Source: CAZHEV01 sp964531335 [NCBI: uncultured bacterium]
GTDB taxonomy: Bacteria > Eisenbacteria > RBG-16-71-46 > CAZHEV01
Assembly: GCA_964531335.1 (NCBI GenBank)
Contig: CAZHEV010000006.1
Coordinates: 1 to 64,000, forward strand
Direction of reading: 5' to 3'
DNA length: 64,000 nucleotides
Position 1 is the stretch's first letter. Each line of letters begins with the position of its first letter. The translations under genes were made by a program, and so were the position numbers. This document shows, piece after piece, positions 18,074 through 26,608 of the stretch. Under the pieces are notes generated by a model. That model was not told where the DNA came from. It worked only from the letters and a program-made list of their open reading frames with translations, and searched no databases.

Positions 18074-19387
18074 CTACTCCTCGCCCTCCTCCACCCTGTC
18101 GGCATCCACCTTGGCCCCGTCCTTGAGCCTGCGAAGGATCTTAAACGGTCCCCTGATGACCTCTTCTCCCACGTCGAGCCCCGATATGACCTCGAAGTGC
18201 CTCTCCCCGGCGATTCCCACCTCGATCGGCATGAATACGGCCCTGCCGTCCTTGACGACGAACACTCCTTCGAGCTCCTTCTCCCCTCCGTATTTGCCCC
18301 TTTCCGCAGGGCCCTCTTCACTCTCACCGGATTCGGCCGCCCCGCCCTCCGGGTCTGCTCCGTCGTCCTGCCCTCCTTCGCCGGAACCCGAGGACCTGTC
18401 CTTTATCTCTGAAACCGACCTAATGGTCAGCGCCTGGATTGGCACCGTCGGAACGCTGTCCCGCCTGGCCGTCACGATGTCGGCCGAGGCCGTCAGCCCG
18501 GGCCTTGCGTTGACCACGGGCTCGAGCAGCGCGATCTTGACCTCGAAGTCCGCCGACTCCTCGCGTCCGAAGGATCCCGCGGATACTATGGCGCTGTGTC
18601 CCACCTCGGTCACCGTGCCCTGGAAAATTGTGTCGGGAAAGGCGTCTATGGTTATCTTCGCCTCCTGCCCCTTGCGGACGTTGACGACGTCGGTCTCGTC
18701 CACGAGCACCTCCGCCTCCATCCGGGAGAGATCCGAGATGGTCATCAGAACCGTCCCGGGGTTGTTCATCGTGCCCATTATCACGTTCTCGCCCTCTTCG
18801 ACGTTCAGGCGCGTGACTATGCCGTCCATCTCGGCGTGGATCGTCACTTTGCTCAGCTCGTATTCCGCGTTGGAAAGAAGGGCCCGCTGCCTCGCCACCT
18901 CTCCCTTCGCGGCGGTGACGTTCGCTACCGCGACTTCATGCTTGGTCCTCGCGTTTATGAGCTGCTGGTCGGAGGCCAGCCCCCTCTCGTGCAACCTCTC
19001 GATCCGCTGCAGGTCCGCTTCAGCCTCTTCCAGGTTCGCCCCGTAGAGCTCCAGGTTCGCCTGCGCGGCCCTGAGCCCCGCCGTGGCCTGGGCCCTTGTG
19101 CTCTCCGGCCCTCTCGGATCTATGCGCACCAGAAGCCGGCCCTTCTCCACGTGGTCCCCCTCGGCGACCGCCAGCTCGACTATCTTGCCCATGGTGTTGG
19201 CGCTTACGTTGACGGATTTCTTGGGTTGGATCTGGCCCGAGGCGGTGACGATCGCTTCGAGGCTCCTTTCGACCACGAGCTCGGTCTCGACGTCTTCCGA
19301 CTTCTCCCTACCGCCAAGCAGGTTGGCCACTATGAATATGACGACCACCAAGCCTACTATGACGCCGATTATGACCTTCTTCACCAC
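18074..19387 (-). CDS. HlyD/MacA-type membrane fusion protein
   Basis: A 437-residue periplasmic adaptor. An N-terminal anchor (VIIGVIVGLVVVIFIVANLL) precedes a lipoyl/barrel-sandwich half (GKIVELAVAEGDHVEKGRLLVRID), a coiled-coil hairpin (about 95-185), the second lipoyl half and a beta-barrel region. An acidic, Gly/Ser/Glu-rich insert sits near residues 320-360, which is unusual. MacA-type proteins link MacB permeases to an outer-membrane channel. No TolC-like gene is visible here. Confidence 0.9.
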   Translation of the reverse strand: MVKKVIIGVIVGLVVVIFIVANLLGGREKSEDVETELVVERSLEAIVTASGQIQPKKSVNVSANTMGKIVELAVAEGDHVEKGRLLVRIDPRGPESTRAQATAGLRAAQANLELYGANLEEAEADLQRIERLHERGLASDQQLINARTKHEVAVANVTAAKGEVARQRALLSNAEYELSKVTIHAEMDGIVTRLNVEEGENVIMGTMNNPGTVLMTISDLSRMEAEVLVDETDVVNVRKGQEAKITIDAFPDTIFQGTVTEVGHSAIVSAGSFGREESADFEVKIALLEPVVNARPGLTASADIVTARRDSVPTVPIQALTIRSVSEIKDRSSGSGEGGQDDGADPEGGAAESGESEEGPAERGKYGGEKELEGVFVVKDGRAVFMPIEVGIAGERHFEVISGLDVGEEVIRGPFKILRRLKDGAKVDADRVEEGEE

Positions 19388-19418
19388 CTACCCCCTTTTC
19401 ACCTTAGACGGCCGCGTA

Positions 19419-19691
19419 TCACCACGGGGCGTCCGAGATCCGGCTTTCATCCAGGACCGCGTAGAAGTCCTTGGACTCGGCTTTGGACGTCTGCCCTTGG
19501 GGAACATCGAGCACTTTGATCTTTCTCACCAGATCCCGCGATACGATCTCCAGAACGTCGCCGGGCTTGACCTCACGGCTCGCTTTCACCTTGGCGCCGC
19601 CTGCGAGCACCTTTCCTTCGTCGATGCTCTTGGAGGCCATGGACCTGCTCTTCGCGAGACACACACACTTCAGGAAAAGATCCAGGCGCAA
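19419..19691 (-). CDS. S4-domain RNA-binding protein (Hsp15-like)
   Basis: A 90-residue protein starting MRLDLFLKCVCLAKSRSMA, the beginning of an S4 RNA-binding domain, followed by GKVLAGGAKVKASREVKPGDVLEIV, its second half. The start codon is TTG at 19691, just after the stop of the SurA-like gene, with AAGGGGA upstream. Small S4 proteins of this type bind rRNA or stalled 50S subunits (Hsp15) or modify translation. The coupling to a periplasmic chaperone gene is not explained by a known pathway. Confidence 0.85.
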   Translation of the reverse strand: MRLDLFLKCVCLAKSRSMASKSIDEGKVLAGGAKVKASREVKPGDVLEIVSRDLVRKIKVLDVPQGQTSKAESKDFYAVLDESRISDAPW

Positions 19692-19694
19692 GGC

Positions 19695-21188
19695 TCAATC
19701 CCCTTTTATTTCGATATACGCGTCTTTCTTCAACTCTTCGATCCACTCGGAGTAGGCCTCTTCCAGCTTGTCGCGCCGCAACATCTCGCGGATGTCGTCC
19801 TCCGTCTCCTCCAGAGTGAATCTGCCTTTGGGCTTGTACTCCGTCATTTTGAATATGTGAAAGCCGTCCGGCGCCTGGGTTATCTGGGAGACCTCGCCGG
19901 GCCGGAGATCCATCACCACCTGCCTGACGTCGGGGGTCAGATCCTCCACCGCGAAGTAGCCCAGGCCGCCGCCGTACTCGCGGGTCTCGGTGTCCTCGCT
20001 GGCCGCGGCCGCAAGCTCGGCGAAATCGGCGCCCGCGTCCAACTCCGCTTCGAGGCTCTCTATCTTCGCCTGCGCCCGCTCGATGGACGTGCGGCTGGGG
20101 GATACCGGCACCAGGATATGGCTCGCGCGCGCCTCGTCTCCCCTGCGATCGGTGACCTTTATCACGTGGAATCCCAGGCGGGTCTGGACCACGGGGGCAA
20201 GCTCGCCTGTCTCCGTCGAGAAGACCGCCTCCTCGAAGCGCGGGTCGAGCTCCCCTCTCTCGAAGTAGCCCAGATCCCCTCCCCTTCTGCCGCTCGGGTC
20301 CGCCGACAGCTCCTCAGCCAAGGTCGAGAAGTCCTCGCCCTGAACGATACGCTCTCGAATCCTCTCCGCCGCGGCCCGGGCCTGGGCGAAGGCGGCGCTG
20401 TCCGGCAAGACGCTGACGTAGATATGGGAGAGCCGGACCGACTCCGGTCTCTCGGGGAACTCCTCCTCGTTCTCGTAGTAGTACGTTTCTACTTCGGAAT
20501 CCGTTACCTGCACGCCCGTGTTGACCTCACGCCTGACAAGGCGGGAGGCGAGGATCTGGGCCTCCAGCCGGGGGCGGTATATTTGCCTCAGCTCTTCTTC
20601 GGTCAGCCCTTCTCTCTCGAGCTGTTCCCTGAAGGCCTCCTGCGATCCGGTGCCCCTTATCATGTCCTGGATGACCCCGTCCACGGCCCTCTCCACGTCC
20701 TGGTCGCTTACCGTCATGGCCCTCTTTCGCGCCTCGGCGATTATGACCTTCTCCTCCACGAGCCTGTCCAGGACCTCCCTGCTCGCGCTCGCGAACGAAG
20801 CGGAGTCGGCGAGTGAGATGCCCTCCTGGCTCGCGTAGAAAAACGTCTGTTCCTGGACCTCGCTCTTCAGAATGACGTCCTTGTTGACTATCGCCGCCAC
20901 CTCGTCCAGCCGCCACACCCGCTCTTCGCCGCCGGGCGGAACCATCCCTCTACCCGCGGCCGCCGCGGTATCCGCGGGGGTCACCACCGGTTGGTCTGCG
21001 GCGCGAGGCGATGCTTGAGAGCTCTGCCGGACGGTCGCCTCCCCTGCGGCACCATGCGCGCCGGCGTCCCGGGCGCTCAAGGCAAAGGCGGCGCAGAGGA
21101 CGATCGCGAAGATCGCCGAGGCGGCGACGGCGCCCACAACGCCGGCGATCTCTTTTCTGCCGTTTATCTTAGAGCGTGACTTCACCAT
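19695..21188 (-). CDS. SurA-like periplasmic peptidyl-prolyl isomerase
   Basis: A 497-residue exported chaperone. An N-terminal membrane or signal segment (IAGVVGAVAASAIFAIVLCAAFALSA) precedes a low-complexity linker, then a SurA-type N-domain starting VAAIVNKDVILKSEV. Two parvulin (PpiC) domains follow: the first contains LSHIYVSV and GGDLGYFERGELDPRFEEAVF, the second ASHILVPV and GGGLGYFAVEDLTPDVRQVV. SurA helps outer-membrane proteins fold. It heads a minus-strand run with the S4 protein, the fusion protein and both permeases, with gaps of about 30 bases or less. The long upstream stretch must hold its promoter. Confidence 0.88.
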   Translation of the reverse strand: MVKSRSKINGRKEIAGVVGAVAASAIFAIVLCAAFALSARDAGAHGAAGEATVRQSSQASPRAADQPVVTPADTAAAAGRGMVPPGGEERVWRLDEVAAIVNKDVILKSEVQEQTFFYASQEGISLADSASFASASREVLDRLVEEKVIIAEARKRAMTVSDQDVERAVDGVIQDMIRGTGSQEAFREQLEREGLTEEELRQIYRPRLEAQILASRLVRREVNTGVQVTDSEVETYYYENEEEFPERPESVRLSHIYVSVLPDSAAFAQARAAAERIRERIVQGEDFSTLAEELSADPSGRRGGDLGYFERGELDPRFEEAVFSTETGELAPVVQTRLGFHVIKVTDRRGDEARASHILVPVSPSRTSIERAQAKIESLEAELDAGADFAELAAAASEDTETREYGGGLGYFAVEDLTPDVRQVVMDLRPGEVSQITQAPDGFHIFKMTEYKPKGRFTLEETEDDIREMLRRDKLEEAYSEWIEELKKDAYIEIKGD

Positions 21189-21544
21189 ATCTACGAGACT
21201 CCGAAGAAGAAGTTATTACCAGCCGTGCCTTGCGTCCCGTTTCCCGAACCCTTACAAGGATATACCATCGTGGAAGATAGATCCACCGCAGCGAATGCGC
21301 CTCTCCGCGATTGCCGGACGGAGGTGGACCTTGTTGACTGGGGCCGCCCGGCCCCGTAAGAGCTCTTTGTGCGCTTTGCATCGCTTGCCGGTGCTGCATT
21401 CACCATCTTGGTGCGGGTCGATTAGGAGGCGGCGGTGTCACTGGCCGGCCGCGCGCCGGAGCAGCGGCGGCCCTTTGCGCGCAGCCGGCTCGCGACGGCA
21501 ACTGCCCATCGGCCCCTCGCGTCGTTCCGTCCCGAGGCCCCGAA

Positions 21545-22125
21545 ACAGCCCAGGGGTGCGACGATGTCTCGCCGCACCCCTTGCGTATAGCAGACAGCAG
21601 GGGAGGGTGACTGTCTACTTCCACCGGGCATTGGTGGTCCAGTGGGCTGCGTTAGCCGCCCAGGCTGCCTCTCGACAGCCTGGGCTGATCCCCCTCTGGC
21701 GGGCGTCCGGTCTATGTTTTTGCCTCCGTCACAGGGAGGAAGGATCCGCCCCTGTCCATCATGGGCATAACGACGTCGGAGCCACTAACGTCTACACCTC
21801 TGGACTTTTTGCCCCTCCTCCTTGTCCCTTGCCCTCACCACCAAGGCCGACACAAATGTGACGGAGGCTTCCTTGGCTGTTGTTTCCGCTCCCTTTCAAG
21901 GTCTTACTCGCTCAGTAGGGACCTCCCCGCAGTACATGCAGGAAGATTTGCCTGCGACGACGGAGGTAAGGACGCATCAGAGCCGGTGTGGACAATTCTG
22001 ATGCCAGTCTATCTTCCCCGAACCCACCGGCGAGAGCCGGTCGAGGTCATCGAGGAGGCCCCACCTCGCGAGTTGGACGTGCTCCGAGTCCCTGTTCGCT
22101 CTCAGGAACCGGGCTCTGACCTTGC
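21545..22125. ncRNA. Candidate large structured RNA
   Basis: Several perfect helices occur together. AGGGGTGCG (21552-21560) pairs with 21573-21581. CCCAGGCTG (21659-21667) pairs with 21676-21684. A 12-bp helix joins 21722-21733 with 21857-21868. ACCTCC near 21920 and GGAGGT near 21962 enclose a GCAGG/CCTGC hairpin. ACCGGC (22026-22031) pairs with 22036-22041 across a GAGA tetraloop, a GNRA loop only if the plus strand is transcribed. Near 22088-22118 GAGTCC..GTTC pairs with GAAC..GGGCTC. I could not match RNase P RNA, tmRNA, SRP RNA or a group II intron. It could also be chance in GC-rich DNA. Confidence 0.3.
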
Positions 22126-22269
22126 GAAAGAGTGACAGTGCAGCAGGCATGCCAATCGCAGAGAATTTCTTCGACCGGACGTCGACCGCATAACCCACTG
22201 TAACACCATGGATTATGGACGCCGCCCAAGCCGGGGAGCAGAGGCGCTGCCGACGCGGATCCGACGAAC

Positions 22270-22368
22270 CGTAAACCCCAAGGTTTACGCCTCCACGGGC
22301 TTGGGCGCTAACTTACTATCTAAAGACAAGTTAAGCCGTAAACCCTTCCCCGCCCCGCCGGCGTAAAC
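22270..22368. repeat. Cluster of CGTAAAC elements
   Basis: CGTAAACC at 22270-22277 and its reverse complement at 22282-22289 form an 8-bp inverted repeat with a four-base spacer. CGTAAACC recurs at 22337-22344 and CGTAAAC at 22362-22368. Four copies in 100 bases, in a non-coding region, resemble a regulator-binding cluster. The protein that would bind is unknown. Confidence 0.35.
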
Positions 22369-22439
22369 TCGACGCGTCCATCGGGTATCATCCGCGGGCG
22401 CGCAAAGATCGCCGTCCGCCGAAGCGCAAGATAGCAAGA

Positions 22440-22464
22440 GGCCGGGTCCCAAGTGAACCCGGCC
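22440..22464 (-). terminator. Putative terminator of the FKBP gene
   Basis: A perfect 8-bp stem (GGCCGGGT with ACCCGGCC) lies about 90 bases after the FKBP stop. On the minus strand it is followed by TCTTGCTATCTT, a loose T-rich tail. Confidence 0.5.
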
Positions 22465-22555
22465 TGCGAAACTCGCTCTAAATCGTCCAACAGGGCATCC
22501 GGCCGAACGGCTCCGGCTCGTCGTAGGCCGGGCGGCCGGCCAAGCCCATAGTATG

Positions 22556-22984
22556 CTAAGCGATCTCCATTAGCTTGATATCGAAGCTCAGGTCCTTCCC
22601 AGCCAATGGATGGTTCGCATCGAGAGTCACACTGGAATCGGTCACCTCTGTAACGGTAACCAGCGTCTTTCTACCGTCCGGCGACTGGAGCTGCAATTGC
22701 TCTCCGGCTTTCATATCGATGTCCGAAGGGATCTTCTCCCGCTCCACTTGCGTCACCAGCTCGTCATGGTGCTGTCCGTATGCCTTGTCCGCCGAGATCT
22801 CGACGGATTTCGATTCGCCGGGCTTCATTCCGACGACGGCCTGCTCGAATCCCGGGATTATCTCCCCCTTACCCACTGTAAACTCCAGGGGATCGCGGTC
22901 GATCGAGCTGTCGAAGGTAGTGCCGTCCTCCAGCTTACCGGTGTAGTGAATCTTGACAGTGTCTCCGTTCTTCGCCTGTTCCAA
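22556..22984 (-). CDS. FKBP-type peptidyl-prolyl isomerase (SlyD-like)
   Basis: A 142-residue cytoplasmic protein with no signal peptide. The FKBP core is split: VKIHYTGKLEDGTTFDSS and PLEFTVGKGEIIPGFEQAVVGMKPGESKSVEI, then an inserted chaperone flap (about 70-120), then NHPLAGKDLSFDIKLMEI. This split is the SlyD arrangement. It catalyses proline isomerisation and helps fold proteins. SlyD's His/Cys-rich nickel-binding tail is absent, so a role in metal insertion is unlikely. It appears to be a single-gene transcript ending at the hairpin at 22440. Confidence 0.92.
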   Translation of the reverse strand: MEQAKNGDTVKIHYTGKLEDGTTFDSSIDRDPLEFTVGKGEIIPGFEQAVVGMKPGESKSVEISADKAYGQHHDELVTQVEREKIPSDIDMKAGEQLQLQSPDGRKTLVTVTEVTDSSVTLDANHPLAGKDLSFDIKLMEIA

Positions 22985-23306
22985 TTGTCGTCACTCCCTT
23001 CTTGAGCATTCTGACCTCACAGCATCCTTGCGTCGGCATCTCCGGCGACGAGATTTGCGCAGTCGATGCTCTCTTTCCACGGTGACAGATCATCTGTGGC
23101 GGGTCAACGCTTGAGTCACAAATGACCCGATATCGCTCATGTCCTCTCTCTAGGGCCTAATTGGGGAATATTCGAACCAGGGGACGGCCGGGGATAGGAC
23201 CACCCCTCCGCCGGGGGCCCTGACGATCTCACAGGGCACCGGCACGGAAGATCGAGCAATGAATTGAGGGAGGCCCAAGCGTTCGGGCCTCCCCCCCCGG
23301 CCTTGA
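22985..23306. other. Intergenic region between the RRM and FKBP genes
   Basis: A 322-base gap holding the RRM terminator hairpin (23268-23293) and, presumably, the FKBP promoter. The sequence near 23040-23150 is less GC-rich than its surroundings, but I could not choose a clear promoter. No gene is supported. Confidence 0.4.
23268..23293 (-). terminator. Terminator of the RRM gene
   Basis: A perfect 9-bp stem (GGGAGGCCC with GGGCCTCCC) around an 8-base loop begins about 15 bases after the RRM stop. On the minus strand it is followed by TCAATTCATT. Confidence 0.6.
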
Positions 23307-23606
23307 CTACCAGCGTGAGCCGCGACGGCCGCCACCACCACCGCCCCGCGGCTTATCGTTGCGCGGCTTGGCGACGTTGACCGTCAGATTGCGGCCTTTG
23401 AATTCCTTGCCGTCAAGGGCTTCAATAGCCTTCTGGGCATCTTCCTCACGCGCCATCTCCACGAAACCGAAACCACGCGGCCTGCCGGTCTGGCGGTCGG
23501 TGATAACGTGCGCGGAGACGATCTCCCCGTAGGTGGAGAAGAGCTCCTCCAGCTCTTGCTCCCCTGCCTCGAACGGAAGATTGCCGACGTACAGATTGCT
23601 GGACAT
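23307..23606 (-). CDS. RRM-type RNA-binding protein with glycine-rich tail
   Basis: A 99-residue protein with one RNA-recognition motif. RNP2 is LYVGNL (5-10) and RNP1 is RGFGFVEM (about 44-51), followed by a basic glycine/arginine tail (GGGGGGRRG). Small bacterial RRM proteins of this kind, known from cyanobacteria and many other phyla, bind RNA and are often cold-induced. It has its own terminator and a long upstream region with a TTGACA element, so it is probably a single-gene transcript. Confidence 0.92.
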   Translation of the reverse strand: MSSNLYVGNLPFEAGEQELEELFSTYGEIVSAHVITDRQTGRPRGFGFVEMAREEDAQKAIEALDGKEFKGRNLTVNVAKPRNDKPRGGGGGGRRGSRW

Positions 23607-24283
23607 ATCCCAACACCTTTCTGCCGGGAAACGCCTTGCCGCACACCTTGCGTTTCCCTCGTAACGTGCGAACGACCCGAGTGCATCCTCATTGAGTCTC
23701 CGTCCAAAACGGCGCTGGAATCCGATCCTTTTTTCAGCTCCACGAGTACCCTCAGGACATCCGGCCTTGGAAAGGAAGGTGTTCTAGTCAGCGGGATTTG
23801 GATCTAGCAAACCCAGGGTGCGGATTGGAATAGGCTGGTGGTCTTTCCTCCCGAACCTCGAACTCAGGCGATTGCGGGTTTCCAACAAGTAGCGGGCTGC
23901 GTCCTCGGAAAACCACTCGAATCCAGAATTGCCCAACCGGGGCAATCTGTCAATACTTTATTTGATGTCCAGGGGCAAGCGTCTCAACCCCGCAACTTAT
24001 TGTCAACCTATTATCTATAGAGTATCTGGACAAATATCGCACTCTCCAACTCGCCTCCCTCATCTAATCGCATGTGGACCGCCGGCCGTATGCCACGCGC
24101 GAGTCCGGCCCAACGGCAGTCAAGAAACACGCCCCGCACACTATCCGCCGCCGGTCGTACTTGACCTGACAGTGAGGGCCGGTACATACTTGGGCGTGCT
24201 CACTGGCATTCAGCGCTGATTCCGTTAATTTCGAGAGACTTCGGGTGGCGGTCACCCGGTCCTCATTACGGCGGTATCCCCAG
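23607..24283. other. Divergent intergenic region between the RRM and kinase genes
   Basis: About 680 bases with no supported gene, locally AT-richer than the flanks. On the minus strand a perfect TTGACA (23953-23948) lies beside an inverted repeat (23928-23946), a possible RRM promoter with operator. On the plus strand TTGTCA (24000-24005), a 17-base gap and TATCTG (24023-24028) form a possible promoter for the kinase. Confidence 0.4.
23928..23946. promoter_or_regulatory. Inverted repeat next to a TTGACA element
   Basis: ATTGCCC (23928-23934) and GGGCAAT (23940-23946) form a 7-bp inverted repeat with a five-base centre. It lies just downstream, on the minus strand, of TTGACA at 23953-23948, where a repressor would block polymerase. 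It is some 320 bases from the RRM start, so a long leader would be needed. Confidence 0.3.
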
Positions 24284-26512
24284 ATGCTGGGTCAGACCAT
24301 CTCCCACTATAAGATCCTCGAGAAGCTCGGCGAAGGCGGCATGGGAGTCGTCTACAAGGCCGAGGACACCAGGCTCCTGCGCACTGTCGCGCTCAAGTTC
24401 CTGCCGCCGTCGGCCGCCGACCCCGAAACGAGCGGTAGATTCCTGCGCGAAGCCCAGACGGCCTCCTCTCTGGATCACCCGAATATCTGCTCCATCCACG
24501 AGATCGACCAGACTCCCGACGGCCGGATGTTCATCGTGATGCCCTGCTACGAGGGTGAGTCACTCAGGGACCGGATAGACCGCGGACCGATGAAGATCGA
24601 AGAGGCGATCTCAGTGGCGATCCAGATCGCCTCGGGCCTTTCCAAGGCCCACGAACGCGGGATCGTGCACCGCGACATCAAGCCCGAGAACATTTTCCTT
24701 ACCACCGGCGGGCTGGCCAAGATCCTGGACTTCGGAATCGCAAAGCTCGCAGGCGGCACAAAGCTCACCAGGACGGGTGTGAGCCCCGGCACGGCGGCCT
24801 ATATGTCTCCGGAGCAGCTAGGAGGTGGGGAGGTCGACGGCCGCTCGGACATCTGGGCCCTGGGCGTCGTGATGTACGAGATGCTGACGGGGGAGAAGCC
24901 GTTCAGGGGCGACTACGAGCCGGCGATCGCATACTCGATCATGCATGAGGAGCCGAAGCCGGTTGCGGCTCTGCGCCCGGAGGTCCCCGGGGATCTGGAA
25001 GAGATCGTGGGAAAGGCGATCCGCAAAGACCCCAATGAGAGGCATAGGTCCTCGGAAGAGCTTACAAAGGCGCTGAGTTCGCTAAAGGAGAGCCTGGAGA
25101 CCGAGCAGGCCCGGGTCGAACCCGAGGGCCGGGAGAATATCCCTTCGATCGCGGTCCTTCCTTTCGTCAACATGAGCCCCGACCCGGAGAACCAGTACTT
25201 CGGGGACGGCCTTGCCGAGGAGCTGATAAACGCTCTGGCCCAGATCGAGGGCCTTCGCGTTGCGGCCAGGACGTCTGCGTTTCGGTTCCGCGGAGAGGAG
25301 ATCGACCTGGGGGAGGTCGGCAGAAAGCTCAAAGTCAGCGCCGTCCTCGAGGGAAGCGTGCGCAAGGCCGGCAACCGCCTGCGGGTCACCGCCCAGCTAA
25401 TCAATATCGCCGACGGCTACCACCTGTGGTCGAAGCGCTTCGACAGCGAGATGCGGGACGTTTTCGATATCCAGGACGAGATCGCCCGCGGGATAGTAGA
25501 TCAGCTCAGGGTCAAGCTCGTCCGCCCCGCGGACCGCCAGCTTGTACCGGTCGGCACTGAGAACCTGGAGGCATATACGGCCTTCCTACAGGGACGATAT
25601 CATTTGCACAGCCTCACCCCCGAGGGATGGGCGAAGAGTCACGAGCTTTTTCAGAAGTCGATACAGCTCGACCCGTCGTTCGCCCTGCCTCACGCCTGGC
25701 TTTCGGACTACTACCAGAGCCTGGCCTGGTGGGGCAATCTCCGGCCCAACGACGTGTTGCCGAAGTCCCGGGCCTACGCTCAGAAGGCCATCGAGCTCGA
25801 TGACAGCCTGGCTTTCGCTCATTCTTCATTTGCCGTAACCCTGTTCGGGTTCGATTGGGACTTCGAGGCGGCCGAGAAGGAGTTCCAAAGAGCGATGGAG
25901 CTCGATCCCACTTCGGCATGGACTCGGATGGCCTATGCCATATTCCTTGGCAGCCGCAAGAGAAAAGAAGAGACCATGGCACAGGGAAGGCTCGCGTTGA
26001 AGCTCGATCCCCTCGACGGGCTGCTGGCGGCGTGGGTGGCATCGGCGATGCTGGGGGCGAAGGAGATAGATGAGTCCATCGATACGATAGAGAGGGCCAT
26101 CGCGATAGACCAGGAGCACTGGCAGGCGCATCTCTTTCTCGGCTTCGCCCATCTGCACGCCTCGCGTGAGGCGGACGCGGCGGTCGCCCTCGAGAAGGCG
26201 GTACGTCTCTCGGGAGGCGCTTCCGTCGCCCTGGCCGTCCTGGGGGCGACCTATTTCCTTTTGGGGAAGAAAGAGGAGGCGGACGAGTTAGCCGGCCGTC
26301 TGGCCGAGCGTTCGAGGACGGAGTTCGTGGCCCCGCGCCTTCTGGCGTGCTTCTCGATCGTGCGCGGAGACAAAGCCGCCACATTGGACCTTATCGAGCG
26401 TGCTGTAGCGGAGCGCGACCTCTTTCTCGCAACGGAAAACATGTGGCCACCGCAGATCGCGGCAGAAGGCCCGGAGATCGACGCGCTGCTGAAGCGGGCG
26501 GGCATCCTCTAG
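24284..26512 (+). CDS. Ser/Thr protein kinase with TolB-like and TPR regions
   Basis: A 742-residue soluble protein. The kinase domain (about 8-270) has the glycine loop LGEGGMGVVYKAED, VALKF with the ATP-binding lysine, the catalytic loop HRDIKPEN with Asp131, a DFG motif (DFGIAKL) and an APE-like MSPEQL. A TolB-like segment follows (about 285-425, SIAVLPFVNMSPDPENQYFGDGLAEELI) and then TPR-type helices to the end. No membrane segment is seen. The start MLGQTISHYKILEKLGEGG at 24284 was chosen over an upstream in-frame ATG because kinases of this class begin close to the glycine loop. No clear Shine-Dalgarno precedes it. A damaged tandem paralogue follows. Confidence 0.88.
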   Translation: MLGQTISHYKILEKLGEGGMGVVYKAEDTRLLRTVALKFLPPSAADPETSGRFLREAQTASSLDHPNICSIHEIDQTPDGRMFIVMPCYEGESLRDRIDRGPMKIEEAISVAIQIASGLSKAHERGIVHRDIKPENIFLTTGGLAKILDFGIAKLAGGTKLTRTGVSPGTAAYMSPEQLGGGEVDGRSDIWALGVVMYEMLTGEKPFRGDYEPAIAYSIMHEEPKPVAALRPEVPGDLEEIVGKAIRKDPNERHRSSEELTKALSSLKESLETEQARVEPEGRENIPSIAVLPFVNMSPDPENQYFGDGLAEELINALAQIEGLRVAARTSAFRFRGEEIDLGEVGRKLKVSAVLEGSVRKAGNRLRVTAQLINIADGYHLWSKRFDSEMRDVFDIQDEIARGIVDQLRVKLVRPADRQLVPVGTENLEAYTAFLQGRYHLHSLTPEGWAKSHELFQKSIQLDPSFALPHAWLSDYYQSLAWWGNLRPNDVLPKSRAYAQKAIELDDSLAFAHSSFAVTLFGFDWDFEAAEKEFQRAMELDPTSAWTRMAYAIFLGSRKRKEETMAQGRLALKLDPLDGLLAAWVASAMLGAKEIDESIDTIERAIAIDQEHWQAHLFLGFAHLHASREADAAVALEKAVRLSGGASVALAVLGATYFLLGKKEEADELAGRLAERSRTEFVAPRLLACFSIVRGDKAATLDLIERAVAERDLFLATENMWPPQIAAEGPEIDALLKRAGIL

Positions 26513-26608
26513 CCGCCCCGCAGCAAAGGAGACGCCATTGATCGGCAGAAGCACCCCCCACCATCGGACATTCCAAACTTCTCACAGCGGCCGCGTGGAT
26601 AGCTTCAT

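Larger units (their letters stand above)
21189..22555. other. Long non-coding stretch (about 1.4 kb)
   Basis: No supported protein gene lies here; the short open frames do not resemble any family I know. From about 21540 to 22130 the stretch is dense in inverted repeats (separate entry). From 22270 to 22370 it carries four CGTAAAC elements, and at 22440-22464 a terminator hairpin of the FKBP gene. It is also the only place for the promoter of the SurA-like gene. Confidence 0.6.

Noticed and set aside
21500-21950. Group II intron or RNase P RNA as identity of the hairpin-rich block
   Set aside because: A short ACGCAAGGGGTG on the minus strand recalls group II domain I, but no domain V, reverse transcriptase or intron boundary is present. 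The conserved RNase P cores are absent as well.
21977-22198. A 73-codon minus-strand frame starting MGYAVDVRSKKF
   Set aside because: Composition is plausible for a protein, but there is no Shine-Dalgarno or family match, and it lies inside the hairpin-rich block.
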